Source of the DNA: Pseudomonadota bacterium | Lineage (GTDB): Bacteria > Pseudomonadota > Alphaproteobacteria > Rhizobiales > Xanthobacteraceae | DNA: 8,859 nt | Direction: 5' to 3' | Assembly: GCA_021779635.1 (NCBI GenBank) | Contig: JAJYAH010000242.1 | Location: 1 to 8,859, forward strand | In this document: positions 1 through 6,979 of the stretch, in pieces | Layout: every line of letters begins with the position of its first letter | How positions within the stretch are numbered: the first letter of the stretch is position 1 | The notes under the pieces: model-generated | Told to the model about the DNA's origin: nothing | Databases searched by the model: none | What the model saw: only the letters and a program-made list of their open reading frames with translations | Made by a program: the position numbers and the translations under genes

Positions 1-250
1 AGGCCGGATTGCCTCCGCTGAACCTGTATGCTCGTGTGTGTTTTGCTTTGTGCATCTTGCACACGAGACCGCGGGTGCAGCGCGCACCCGGCTTTCCCTG
101 CGCCCTCTGTTTTTCTGGGGCGGAACATTCACGGCGGAACTCGCGCATACGCGGCGAGATCGCGGACGCGCGTCAACGCTGATGCGCTTTTCCCTGCTGG
201 CCGACGTCGGCCATATCTGCTTTGGTTCTCACTCCCGGCACGCGGAAGTC
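1..250. other. Upstream non-coding stretch, no supportable gene
   Basis: This stretch precedes the transporter. Plus-strand frames are open across it, including one in frame with the transporter (GTG at 38, ATG at 182). The encoded peptides look like random arginine- and alanine-rich translation of GC-rich DNA and resemble no family I know. I see no convincing -35/-10 pair and no Shine-Dalgarno sequence before 28, 38 or 182. It probably holds the leader or promoter of the transporter and perhaps the terminator of an unseen upstream gene (see the hairpin at 72-90). Confidence 0.5.
72..90. terminator. GC-rich hairpin, possible terminator or leader stem-loop
   Basis: A perfect 7-bp stem, CGGGTGC pairing with GCACCCG, closes a 5-base loop. 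On the plus strand it is followed by GCTTTCCC, which is only a weak T tract, and a run of five T lies about 20 bases further on. It could end an upstream transcript or sit in the transporter's leader. The fold is visible in the sequence; the function is a guess. Confidence 0.25.
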
Positions 251-1498
251 ATGGCGAACAGCAATACACAATCTCGTTTTTCCCGGCTCCGTGAGATTCC
301 GTCGGCGATATGGGCCCTCGGCTTCGTCTCGCTGCTGATGGACACTTCCTCCGAGATCATTCACGCTCTGTTGCCGGTCTACCTGGTCACGTCGCTCGGC
401 GCATCGATGGTTACTGTTGGCTTTATCGAAGGCGTGGCCGAGGCGACGGCGTCAATCACCAAGGTGTTTTCCGGTGCGCTCTCGGACTGGTGGGGCAAGC
501 GCAAATTACTTGCCGTCATTGGTTACGGACTGGCGGCTGTCAGCAAGCCGATTTTCCCGCTCGCACCGTCGGTGAGCTGGCTGGTCGCCGCGCGTATTCT
601 CGATCGCATCGGGAAGGGCATCCGGGGAGCCCCGCGGGATGCGCTGGTCGCGGATCTTGCGCCCGCGCATTTGCGCGGCGCGAGCTTCGGACTGCGGCAA
701 TCGCTCGATACTGTCGGGGCCTTTGTTGGCCCGGCCTTCGCCATCGCGCTGATGTGGTTGACGGCGAATGATTTTCGGACGGTTTTCTGGGTTGCCGTCG
801 TTCCGGCGTTTCTGGCCGTGGCGCTGCTCATCTTTGCGGTCAATGAACCTGAACGCCCTGCCGGTCTTCGCAAGGTACGATCGCCTTTGAGTATCGTTGA
901 ACTCGGGCGACTTGGCCTGGCTTATTGGCTCGTTGTCGGCATCGCGGTGGTGTTCTCGCTTGCACGGTTTAGCGAGGCCTTCCTGATCCTGCGTGCCCAG
1001 GCTGTCGGCCTTCCGGTGATGCTCGTGCCTTTGGTTTTAGTGCTGATGAATATCGTCTATGCGTTCGCGGCCTACCCCGCCGGAGCCCTGTCGGATCGCG
1101 TCAATCGCATCTTCATTCTCGGTCTGGGCTGCGGCTCCCTGGTGGCGGCCGATCTCGTCCTGGCGTTCACGAACCGGATCGAAGGCGTCGCCGTCGGTGT
1201 GGCCTTGTGGGGATTGCACTTGGGATTCTCTCAGGGGCTACTCGCCACCCTTGTCGCGGATGCGGCTCCGCCGGAGTTGCGCGGGACGGCCTATGGGATG
1301 TTCAATCTGCTCAGCGGACTGGCGCTTCTGATTGCCAGCGTGCTTGCGGGATTATTGTGGGAGAGGGTCGGGCCCGAGGGCACCTTCCTCGCGGGAGCGG
1401 CGTTTACGATCCTGGCTTTCGCCGGTCTTGTGGCTACCCGTCGGATCGCGCCCGCGCTCGGCGATCGCGCCAAATCTGATGAGGGGCAGGATGCTTGA
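251..1498 (+). CDS. MFS transporter, MJ1317-like
   Basis: This is a 415-residue inner-membrane transporter of the major facilitator superfamily, with about 12 hydrophobic segments as expected for the family. The first helix carries the pattern SLLMDTSSEII..LLPVYL (residues 27-45), typical of MJ1317-like MFS proteins. Loop 2-3 has the MFS signature GALSDWWGKRK (75-85), echoed in the second half by GALSDRVNR (278-286). The conserved stretch RIGKGIRGAPRDAL lies at 119-132. The substrate cannot be read from the sequence; efflux of a drug or metabolite is only the usual guess. I chose ATG 251 because homology begins soon after it and the length fits. Its GGAAG lies only 2 bases upstream, so ATG 182 (438 residues) remains possible. 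Third positions look less G/C-biased than in the ruv genes, which may indicate a separate history. It ends 32 bases from the convergent chemoreceptor gene. Confidence 0.88.
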   Translation: MANSNTQSRFSRLREIPSAIWALGFVSLLMDTSSEIIHALLPVYLVTSLGASMVTVGFIEGVAEATASITKVFSGALSDWWGKRKLLAVIGYGLAAVSKPIFPLAPSVSWLVAARILDRIGKGIRGAPRDALVADLAPAHLRGASFGLRQSLDTVGAFVGPAFAIALMWLTANDFRTVFWVAVVPAFLAVALLIFAVNEPERPAGLRKVRSPLSIVELGRLGLAYWLVVGIAVVFSLARFSEAFLILRAQAVGLPVMLVPLVLVLMNIVYAFAAYPAGALSDRVNRIFILGLGCGSLVAADLVLAFTNRIEGVAVGVALWGLHLGFSQGLLATLVADAAPPELRGTAYGMFNLLSGLALLIASVLAGLLWERVGPEGTFLAGAAFTILAFAGLVATRRIAPALGDRAKSDEGQDA

Positions 1499-1530
1499 GG
1501 TCGCCGGTGATTGGCTTCGACTCCGCCCGC

Positions 1531-2958
1531 TCACGACAGCCGAAAGCCCATCCGGAAGGCGCCCCAATGGCGGCCGCGAACGCGGATCGGCGAGGAGAGG
1601 TCTTTCATCAGGACGAAATTGCCGCCGCCCATGTCGCGCCGGTAGGTCTGCAGCAGGAACGGCTTGGTATTCGCAGCCACCTTGCGCACCGCGCGATCGT
1701 CGAACAGCCGACGGTTTCGGCAATTGGCATTGTTCCAGACCGGGTCGGGCCCCTGCGGCTTGCGGTAATTCGGATTGTGGGTCGGGAGATAGCCGCCTTT
1801 GGCCCATGCGACGCAGAACACGATTCGCGGGTCGGTCTTTTGAATCGGATCCTGGATCGGCGGCAGGATCCGGTCGGTCAAGGCGACATAGTCGGTGAGA
1901 TATTGCTTGGGGTTGGTGCCGGGGATTTCGCGGTATTTCTCGTCCATCAACTGATCGAGGCGGATATCGCCGCGCTCCAGCGCGGCCTCGAACTCATCGG
2001 AGATTCGCTTGGCGGTCTCGATCACGACGCGGATCAACGGTGCATCGGAGGTTTCCACGCCGCTGTCGGCGATCAGCTCGATCAGCTCCTCGGAATGGTC
2101 GAGCAGTCTGGCGACCCGGTCATCGGCCTGCTTCAGATCGGTCGATGACAGATCGACGCCCTTGGCGAGGCTGCCGAGTTCGTCGATCACCATGTCGCAT
2201 TGCGCCAGATTGGAGGTGGCGGCCTGCGCAACGCCATCGATCTCGCGGCCGACGCCGGTGAAGCCGTCCTGCACACGCACGATAATGCTCTGGATCTGCT
2301 GGGCGCCTTCGCCCGCGTTCTTGGCCCGAAGCGAGGCGTCGCCGCTCTCGCCGATCAGGCTGCCGACCTGGCCGTCAAGATCGCGGACGGTATTGTTGAT
2401 CAGCTGGGTCGCCTGGCGCGTCGCCTCGGCGAGGCTCTTCACCTCGGAGGCAACCACGGCAAAGCCTTTTCCCGCCGCACCGGCACGGGCGGCCTCGATG
2501 GTGGCGTTCAGCGCCAGCAGGTTGGTCTGCTTGGCGATCGCCTCGATCGATCCGGATACCTTGGCGACCTGCGCCAGCGCGGTGCCGACCGAACCGAGAC
2601 GCAGCTCGATGCGGCCGACGGCTTCGATCAATTCGGCGATGTGCTGCACCGCCGTCTCCACCGCGTTGCGCGATTGCGTGATGTCGTCGACCGCGGCCGA
2701 TGCGGCCGACTGCACCGCGCGCGAGGCGCCGGCGATGTCATGGTTGGCGGAAACCATGGTCTCGGCGGCCTTTTGCAACTGCCCGAACCGGTCGGACTGG
2801 CTGGAGACGCGGCCGGCGACTTCACGCAAATTGCCGGCGACGTCCGCAAGCTCAACCCCGAGGCCGCCGATCCGGTTCGCCAACTGATCGACCAGACGTT
2901 CGCTCTCCGACGGCATGGCTGCGGCACCCTCCAGCGTTGCGGTTTGCGCAACTGGCAT
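1531..2958 (-). CDS. Soluble methyl-accepting chemotaxis protein with C-terminal sensor-like domain
   Basis: A 475-residue chemoreceptor without transmembrane helix or HAMP domain, so probably cytoplasmic. Receptors of this kind signal to CheA and CheW. Residues about 20-300 form a long alanine-rich coiled coil. The hairpin tip is at about 138-177, with the hallmark [14 protein letters not shown] followed by GFAVVASEV. Residues about 307-475 form a separate globular domain with IPGTNP (345-350), DPRIVFC (376-382), GYLPTHN (389-395), NRRLFDD (415-421), RDMGGG (441-446) and RGRHWGAFR (461-469). The same module ends the neighbouring receptor, and a Cache/PAS-like sensor fold is my inference. No C-terminal CheR-docking pentapeptide of the NWETF type is present. 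The start at 2958 is set by AAGAGGAA seven bases upstream; a TTG at 2982 would add 8 residues. It lies 57 bases downstream of its paralogue in the same direction and is probably co-transcribed. Confidence 0.9.
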   Translation of the reverse strand: MPVAQTATLEGAAAMPSESERLVDQLANRIGGLGVELADVAGNLREVAGRVSSQSDRFGQLQKAAETMVSANHDIAGASRAVQSAASAAVDDITQSRNAVETAVQHIAELIEAVGRIELRLGSVGTALAQVAKVSGSIEAIAKQTNLLALNATIEAARAGAAGKGFAVVASEVKSLAEATRQATQLINNTVRDLDGQVGSLIGESGDASLRAKNAGEGAQQIQSIIVRVQDGFTGVGREIDGVAQAATSNLAQCDMVIDELGSLAKGVDLSSTDLKQADDRVARLLDHSEELIELIADSGVETSDAPLIRVVIETAKRISDEFEAALERGDIRLDQLMDEKYREIPGTNPKQYLTDYVALTDRILPPIQDPIQKTDPRIVFCVAWAKGGYLPTHNPNYRKPQGPDPVWNNANCRNRRLFDDRAVRKVAANTKPFLLQTYRRDMGGGNFVLMKDLSSPIRVRGRHWGAFRMGFRLS

Positions 2959-2965
2959 CACGACA

Positions 2966-2973
2966 TTCCTCTT
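2966..2973 (-). promoter_or_regulatory. Ribosome binding site fixing the downstream chemoreceptor start
   Basis: AAGAGGAA on the minus strand ends seven bases before ATG 2958. That spacing is ideal, so this ATG is favoured over the in-frame TTG at 2982 and the GTG at 2961. Confidence 0.65.
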
Positions 2974-3015
2974 GCTGAACAAATCCGAAAAGGGGGCATG
3001 ATCGATCGCTCCGGA

Positions 3016-4791
3016 TCAAAATTTGTAGGCGGTGCGGAAACCGCCCCAGTGCCGGCCATTGACCCGGACCGGCACGTCGATCTCGCGCATCATGATGGTC
3101 TTGCCGTTGCCCATGTCGCGGGCATAGCTCTGGATCAGATAGGAGCGCAGGTTGCGGCCCGCGGCGAGGCCCGCGACATCGTTGAAGATCCGGCGATTGC
3201 GGCTATTGGCGGTGTTCCAGGCGACGTCGCCGGGACGCTGCGGATGCGAGTAGATCTTGTTGTGAACGGGCAGGTAGCCGTTGCGGTCGATCATCACGCA
3301 GAACACCATGCGCGGGTCCTTGGCGAGGAACGCCTCCTGAAACGGAGGCAGCGCGCGATCCGCCCAGCCCAGAATTCGGGTGCGGTGCTGCAGCGGATTG
3401 GTGCCGGCGATCTCGACATAATCCTCGTCGAACATGTCGTCGATGGAGATGGCACCACTGGCGACGGCCTGTTCGAACATGCTGCTCAGCGCGGTGCCGG
3501 CCTCCATGGCGCGGGTGATGAATTCGGTGTTCTCGTCATGGATCGCCCACAGCCGGTCCTCGATCTTCTCTGTAAGCGCGGCGTCCGGCGCCTCGAACCG
3601 CGCCCGCGCGCCCGCGGTGGAGCGCTCAGCGATGCGAATCCGGCAGGCACCGACGCTTTCCAGCGTGGCCTCGAGGTTTTGGTTGAGCGGCAGCCGTTCG
3701 GCGGCCGGTCCGCCGACCAGGATGCCTTGCATGGAAATCTCGTAGACTTCGGCAGCGATGGGGCCATGCGCGGTCTGAATTTCGATCTTGAGGTGACAGG
3801 GCAGCCGTTCGTGCTTGCGCTGGTCCTCGCGCTCGTTTTGGCGCAGCAACACTGCGCAGCGCGATTTGAGCTTTTGCGCGAACATGGTGACGGCGTTGCC
3901 GGCCTTGGCGACGCTTTCGCCATGGGCTTCCGCCTCTCTTGTGGCGCTGTCGATTTCGGCGGCGCTGTCGCCGACCGAAACGATGAAACGCGATGTGTTG
4001 GCGGCGTTGTCCGACATCTCGCTGGTGGTTTCGTTCTGCTCGGCCACCGCGCCGTTGACGTTTTCGAACACCGGGCGGATCGCCTGGATCGCCTGCGAAA
4101 TCCGGTGCACCGCATCGACCGAACCCGCGGCATCCTTCTGCAGCGCCTCGATCTTTTTGGTGATCTCCTCGGTGGCGTTCTGGGTCTGCACCGCGAGCGC
4201 CTTGACCTCGGAGGCGACCACGGCAAAGCCGCGCCCGGCGGCACCGGCCCGCGCCGCCTCGATGGTGGAGTTGAGCGCGAGCAGCGTGGTCTGCTTGGCG
4301 ATCTGCGCGATCAGGTTGACGACATTGCCGATCGCAGCCGACGACTCGCGCAACCGGTCGACGTTGAGGCTGGCGTCACGGGCAGCGGCGCCGGCCTCGT
4401 CGGCGAGCTTGCTGGCGTCGCGAACCTGGGAGCCGATACCCTGCGCCGAAAGGGTGAACTTGTCGGTCGCCTGCGAGAACGAGGTTGCGGTATTCTGGGC
4501 GGCGCTGGTGCGCCCGGTCAGGGCGTCGGTGCGCTGGCGGATGGTCGAGAGGGTCGCCGCTGTCGCCTCAGCGCCGCCGGCGACCGAATTGGCCGCGCGT
4601 TCGAGCTGCCGGATCATCGCACCGAGTTCGAGTTCGAGCAGCTCGAGGATTTCGCTCGCGGAATCGCTGGCCGGCGTGGCGGAGGCTTCGGCCGCAGCCA
4701 CCGGCACCCCGGCCGGCGGCACCGCGGCCGGCGGCACGATGGCCGGCGCAGCCGGTTCCGGCAGACGTCTTCGAAACAGGTTGAACGCCAT
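3016..4791 (-). CDS. Soluble chemoreceptor with internal PilZ domain and C-terminal sensor-like domain
   Basis: A 591-residue methyl-accepting chemotaxis protein with no transmembrane segment. Residues 1-10 are basic (FRRRL) and 11-45 are a proline/alanine-rich linker. The coiled-coil signalling domain spans about 47-315, with its tip at 164-199: [14 protein letters not shown], then [13 protein letters not shown]. Residues about 322-410 match a PilZ domain, the family that binds cyclic di-GMP. They contain an RxxxR motif (R325-KHE-R329) and a second motif EISMQG (351-356), where glutamate replaces the usual Asp/Asn of (D/N)xSxxG. Residues about 410-591 repeat the C-terminal module of the neighbour: [40 protein letters not shown] role in coupling cyclic-di-GMP levels to chemotaxis is inference, by analogy with Azospirillum Tlp1, which also carries PilZ. 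The start at 4791 is chosen for GAGAGG six bases upstream; ATG codons at 4812 and 4836 lack such a site. Confidence 0.9.
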   Translation of the reverse strand: MAFNLFRRRLPEPAAPAIVPPAAVPPAGVPVAAAEASATPASDSASEILELLELELGAMIRQLERAANSVAGGAEATAATLSTIRQRTDALTGRTSAAQNTATSFSQATDKFTLSAQGIGSQVRDASKLADEAGAAARDASLNVDRLRESSAAIGNVVNLIAQIAKQTTLLALNSTIEAARAGAAGRGFAVVASEVKALAVQTQNATEEITKKIEALQKDAAGSVDAVHRISQAIQAIRPVFENVNGAVAEQNETTSEMSDNAANTSRFIVSVGDSAAEIDSATREAEAHGESVAKAGNAVTMFAQKLKSRCAVLLRQNEREDQRKHERLPCHLKIEIQTAHGPIAAEVYEISMQGILVGGPAAERLPLNQNLEATLESVGACRIRIAERSTAGARARFEAPDAALTEKIEDRLWAIHDENTEFITRAMEAGTALSSMFEQAVASGAISIDDMFDEDYVEIAGTNPLQHRTRILGWADRALPPFQEAFLAKDPRMVFCVMIDRNGYLPVHNKIYSHPQRPGDVAWNTANSRNRRIFNDVAGLAAGRNLRSYLIQSYARDMGNGKTIMMREIDVPVRVNGRHWGGFRTAYKF

Positions 4792-4795
4792 CGGG

Positions 4796-4803
4796 CCCCT
4801 CTC
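4796..4803 (-). promoter_or_regulatory. Ribosome binding site of the PilZ chemoreceptor
   Basis: GAGAGGGG on the minus strand lies just before ATG 4791, with GAGAGG six bases from the start codon. It decides between ATG 4791 and the two in-frame upstream ATGs. Confidence 0.6.
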
Positions 4804-4843
4804 GGCGCACATGAAATTCCGATGGCATCCTCTCATCCCGGCA

Positions 4844-4858
4844 TGAAGTCATGGTTAA
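4844..4858 (-). promoter_or_regulatory. Near-consensus CtrA-type box upstream of the chemoreceptor pair
   Basis: The minus strand reads TTAACCATGACTTCA, which is TTAA-N7-TTCA. The alphaproteobacterial cell-cycle regulator CtrA binds TTAA-N7-TTAA, so seven of eight fixed bases match, and TTAACCAT is also the commonly described CtrA half-site. The box lies 52 bases before the receptor start, where a control site for the chemoreceptor pair would be expected. CtrA often governs motility and chemotaxis genes in this class. The match is visible; binding is inferred. Confidence 0.35.
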
Positions 4859-4887
4859 CAATTGCCTCATCGGCAGGCAGTGGGCAC

Positions 4888-4903
4888 TACCAAAATACCA
4901 AAA
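4888..4903. repeat. Perfect tandem 8-bp repeat in the divergent intergenic region
   Basis: TACCAAAA occurs twice in direct succession. The pair ends 14 bases before the yebC -35 element and lies about 97 bases upstream of the divergent receptor start. This is an A-rich island in otherwise GC-rich DNA. It could be an operator or an UP-like element, or simply chance. Confidence 0.45.
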
Positions 4904-4917
4904 ACACCGACATCTCT

Positions 4918-4946
4918 TTGATTTATCGGGGGTCGCGGCCTATAAC
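4918..4946 (+). promoter_or_regulatory. Housekeeping promoter of yebC
   Basis: TTGATT (4918-4923) and TATAAC (4941-4946) are separated by exactly 17 bases. Read in the alphaproteobacterial style, CCTATAAC matches GCTANAWC at seven of eight positions. Transcription should start near 4953, giving a leader of roughly 43 bases before the ATG at 4996. This is the best promoter in the window. Confidence 0.6.
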
Positions 4947-4995
4947 GCCGCGCTTTCCAACCCAATCATCCCGGACGAATCCTGAAAGAAATCGC

Positions 4996-5742
4996 ATGGC
5001 CGGACATTCCCAGTTCAAGAACATCATGCACCGCAAAGGCCGGCAGGACGCCCAGAAGTCGAAACTGTTCAGCAAGCTGGCGCGGGAAATCACCGTCGCG
5101 GCCAAGCTGGGCCAGCCCGACCCGGCGATGAATGCGCGGCTGCGCGCCGCGATCATCTCCGCCCGCCAGGAGAACATGTCGAAGGACTCGATCGAGCGCG
5201 CCGTGAAGAAGGCGAGCGGCAACGAGGGCGAGAATTACGACGAGATTCGCTACGAGGGCTATGGTCCGGGCGGGGTCGCCGTGATCGTCGAGGCCTTGAC
5301 CGACAACCGCAACCGCGCGGCGTCCGATATCCGCTCCTACTTCACCAAGTCCGGCGGCAATCTCGGCGAAACCGGCTCGGTGGCGTTCATGTTCGATCGC
5401 ACCGGCGTCATCGAATATGACGCCAAGATCGCCTCCGACGACGCGATGCTGGAGGCGGCGATCGAGGCCGGCGCCGACGACGTGTCTTCGAGCGAGAACG
5501 GCCACGAGGTCTATGCCTCGCCGGAGACCTTCCGCGAGGTCGCCAAGGCGCTGGAGGCGAAATTCGGCGAGCCCCGCAAGGCGGCGCTGACCTGGAAGCC
5601 GCAGAATACCGTGCCGGTGGACGACGAGACCGGCGAGAAGCTGTTGAAGCTGATCGACCTGTTGAACGAGCACGACGACGTGCAGAATGTCTACGCCAAT
5701 TTCGAGGTTTCCGACGCGCTGGTCGCCAAGATGGGAGGATAG
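4996..5742 (+). CDS. yebC: YebC/PmpR family protein (TACO1 homologue)
   Basis: A full-length 248-residue member of the YebC/PmpR/TACO1 family. It opens with the family signature [18 protein letters not shown] (canonical form MAGHSKWANIKHRK). The central domain carries [20 protein letters not shown] (88-107), then [15 protein letters not shown] (119-133), and the last domain has [16 protein letters not shown] (222-237). These proteins were long listed as DNA-binding transcription regulators. More recent work on bacterial YebC and mitochondrial TACO1 points to helping ribosomes through proline-rich stretches, and the sequence cannot decide between the roles. ATG 4996 is chosen because the family signature starts there, although the Shine-Dalgarno is weak (GAAAGAA). 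It lies next to the ruv genes, as in many proteobacteria, but ends 95 bases before ruvC with its own promoter upstream. Confidence 0.97.
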   Translation: MAGHSQFKNIMHRKGRQDAQKSKLFSKLAREITVAAKLGQPDPAMNARLRAAIISARQENMSKDSIERAVKKASGNEGENYDEIRYEGYGPGGVAVIVEALTDNRNRAASDIRSYFTKSGGNLGETGSVAFMFDRTGVIEYDAKIASDDAMLEAAIEAGADDVSSSENGHEVYASPETFREVAKALEAKFGEPRKAALTWKPQNTVPVDDETGEKLLKLIDLLNEHDDVQNVYANFEVSDALVAKMGG

Positions 5743-5779
5743 ATCGGTTCCGTGTCCTGACACCGTGCCGAGTATGACG

Positions 5780-5806
5780 TTGACAGGAAATAGCCCGCGC
5801 TAGGCG
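5780..5806 (+). promoter_or_regulatory. Possible promoter of the ruvCAB-ybgC operon
   Basis: TTGACAG (5780-5786) is a perfect -35. Twelve bases later comes GCTAGGCG (5799-5806), which shares GCTA with the alphaproteobacterial -10 form GCTANAWC but misses the rest. The spacing fits that class (10-14). A conventional TATAAT with 16-18 spacing is absent. If real, it lets ruvC be transcribed apart from yebC. Confidence 0.35.
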
Positions 5807-5820
5807 CAAGACTCCGGCAT

Positions 5821-5837
5821 GGAGTATAAAATACCCC
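5821..5837 (+). promoter_or_regulatory. Hairpin covering the ruvC ribosome-binding site
   Basis: GGAGTAT, then the loop AAA, then ATACCCC can fold into a 7-position stem with one A-C mismatch. It ends at the base directly before ATG 5838. The left arm contains GGAG, the only Shine-Dalgarno candidate, itself 13 bases from the ATG. Folding would hide it and might limit RuvC synthesis. The complementarity is plain; the regulatory role is inference. Confidence 0.35.
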
Positions 5838-6365
5838 ATGACACCTGCGCCGATTCGCCACCCCGTCCGCATTCTTGGCATCGATCCGGGCCTGCGCCGC
5901 ACTGGATGGGGCGTGATCGAAATCGACGGCAACCGGCTCGCCTTTGTCGGCTGCGGCTCGGTGGAACCGGCCGAAGGCCTGCCGCTGGCGAGCCGCCTGC
6001 TCGCGATCCATGAGGGGCTTGCGGCCGTGCTTGGCGATTTCCGCCCCGTCGAGGCCGCGGTCGAACAGACCTTTGTGAACAAGGACGGCGTTGCCACGCT
6101 GAAGCTCGGCCAGGCGCGCGGGGTCGCGATGCTGGCGCCGGCGATGTTCGGGATCTCGGTCGCCGAATACGCCCCGAACCAGGTGAAGAAAACCGTGGTC
6201 GGCGCCGGTCATGCCGACAAGAACCAGATTTTGGTGATGCTGAAAATCCTGCTGCCGAAGGCCGATCCGCAATCTCCCGACGCCGCCGATGCGTTGGCGA
6301 TCGCCATTACGCATGCGCATCACCGCGCCAGCGCAGCCCTGCGGCTGAAGGTGGCGGGAGCATGA
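5838..6365 (+). CDS. ruvC: Crossover junction endodeoxyribonuclease RuvC
   Basis: A 175-residue Holliday-junction resolvase that works as a dimer, cutting two opposing strands of a four-way junction after RuvAB has moved it, in recombinational repair. All four metal-binding acids are present: D16 in GIDPG (E. coli D7), E76 in AVEQTFV (E66), and D148 and D151 in PDAADALA (D138, D141). The N-terminus carries about nine residues (MTPAPIRHP) before the usual core start RILGIDPG. No alternative start codon lies between, so ATG 5838 stands. Its only ribosome-binding candidate is distant and lies in a hairpin. The gene ends in ATGA, sharing four bases with ruvA. I found no alphaproteobacterial LexA box (GTTC-N7-GTTC) upstream. 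Confidence 0.97.
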   Translation: MTPAPIRHPVRILGIDPGLRRTGWGVIEIDGNRLAFVGCGSVEPAEGLPLASRLLAIHEGLAAVLGDFRPVEAAVEQTFVNKDGVATLKLGQARGVAMLAPAMFGISVAEYAPNQVKKTVVGAGHADKNQILVMLKILLPKADPQSPDAADALAIAITHAHHRASAALRLKVAGA

Positions 6366-6979
6366 TCGGCAAGCTGAAAGGCCTGATCGACAGCTATGGC
6401 GAGGATTATGTGATCCTCGACGTCGGAGGCGTCGGCTATCAGGTGCATTGTTCGGCGCGGACGCTGCAGGCGCTGCCTGCGCCCGGCGAGGCTGCGGTGC
6501 TGTCGATCGAAACCTATGTGCGCGAAGACCAGATCAAGCTGTTCGGCTTCCGCAGCGACGTCGAGCGCGAATGGTTTCGCCTGTTGCAGACCGTGCAGGG
6601 CGTCGGCGCCAAGGTCGCGCTCGCCGTGCTCTCGACCCTGCCGCCGTCCGATCTGGCGAACGCGATCGCGCTGCGCGACAGGGCTGCGGTGACGCGCACG
6701 CCGGGCGTCGGCCCGAAGGTGGCCGAACGCATCGTCACCGAATTGAAGGACAAGGCGCCGGCCTTCGCCAATGTCGATCCCGCGCTGGTGCATCTATCCG
6801 GCGCGATCGACAATGACCGCGCGCCGCGCCCGGTCACCGATGCGATCTCGGCGCTGGTCAATCTCGGCTACGGCCAGCCGCAGGCCGCCGCCGCCATCGC
6901 CGGCGCCTCGCGTATCGCCGGCGAGGGCGCGGAAACCGCGCAGCTGATCCGGCTCGGGTTGAAGGAATTGGCGAAGTGA
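6362..6979 (+). CDS. ruvA: Holliday junction branch migration complex subunit RuvA
   Basis: A 205-residue subunit that forms tetramers holding a four-way DNA junction flat and recruiting RuvB. Domain I (about 1-63) is an OB fold starting MIGKLKG. It carries the acidic pin E55-D56 in [10 protein letters not shown], the residues that separate strands at the junction centre in E. coli. Domain II has two helix-hairpin-helix motifs, [12 protein letters not shown] (79-90) and [12 protein letters not shown] (114-125). Domain III (about 157-203, [10 protein letters not shown]...) is the RuvB contact. The length is normal for the family. The start overlaps the ruvC stop and the end overlaps the ruvB start, indicating translational coupling. 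Confidence 0.98.
   Translation: MIGKLKGLIDSYGEDYVILDVGGVGYQVHCSARTLQALPAPGEAAVLSIETYVREDQIKLFGFRSDVEREWFRLLQTVQGVGAKVALAVLSTLPPSDLANAIALRDRAAVTRTPGVGPKVAERIVTELKDKAPAFANVDPALVHLSGAIDNDRAPRPVTDAISALVNLGYGQPQAAAAIAGASRIAGEGAETAQLIRLGLKELAK

Noticed and set aside
1513..1548. Bidirectional terminator between the MFS gene and the convergent chemoreceptor
   Set aside because: GGCTTCG can pair with CGAAAGCC, but only with a bulged A and a 21-base loop, and no T tract follows on either strand.
1495..2148. Plus-strand 217-codon open frame overlapping the end of the MFS gene
   Set aside because: It lies antisense to the conserved C-terminal domain of the downstream chemoreceptor and has no family resemblance.
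2999..3018. Hairpin around GATCGATC between the two chemoreceptor genes
   Set aside because: Only a five-base pairing (TGATC with GATCA) is available, and such short GATC palindromes are expected by chance.
2200..5742. A 1180-codon plus-strand open frame running antisense through both chemoreceptors and joining yebC in frame
   Set aside because: The part before 4996 is a low-complexity, Asp/Gly/Leu/Arg-rich mirror of the receptor coding strand with no recognisable domain. High GC removes stop codons from the antisense frame, and the yebC family signature and promoter place the real start at 4996.
5747..5761. Possible LexA (SOS) box upstream of ruvC starting GTTC
   Set aside because: The alphaproteobacterial box needs GTTC-N7-GTTC. 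Here the second half reads TGAC, matching only partly, so SOS control is not supported.
5819..6013. 64-codon upstream open frame overlapping the start of ruvC
   Set aside because: It has no ribosome-binding site, lies out of frame over the conserved RuvC N-terminus and looks like a frame shadow.
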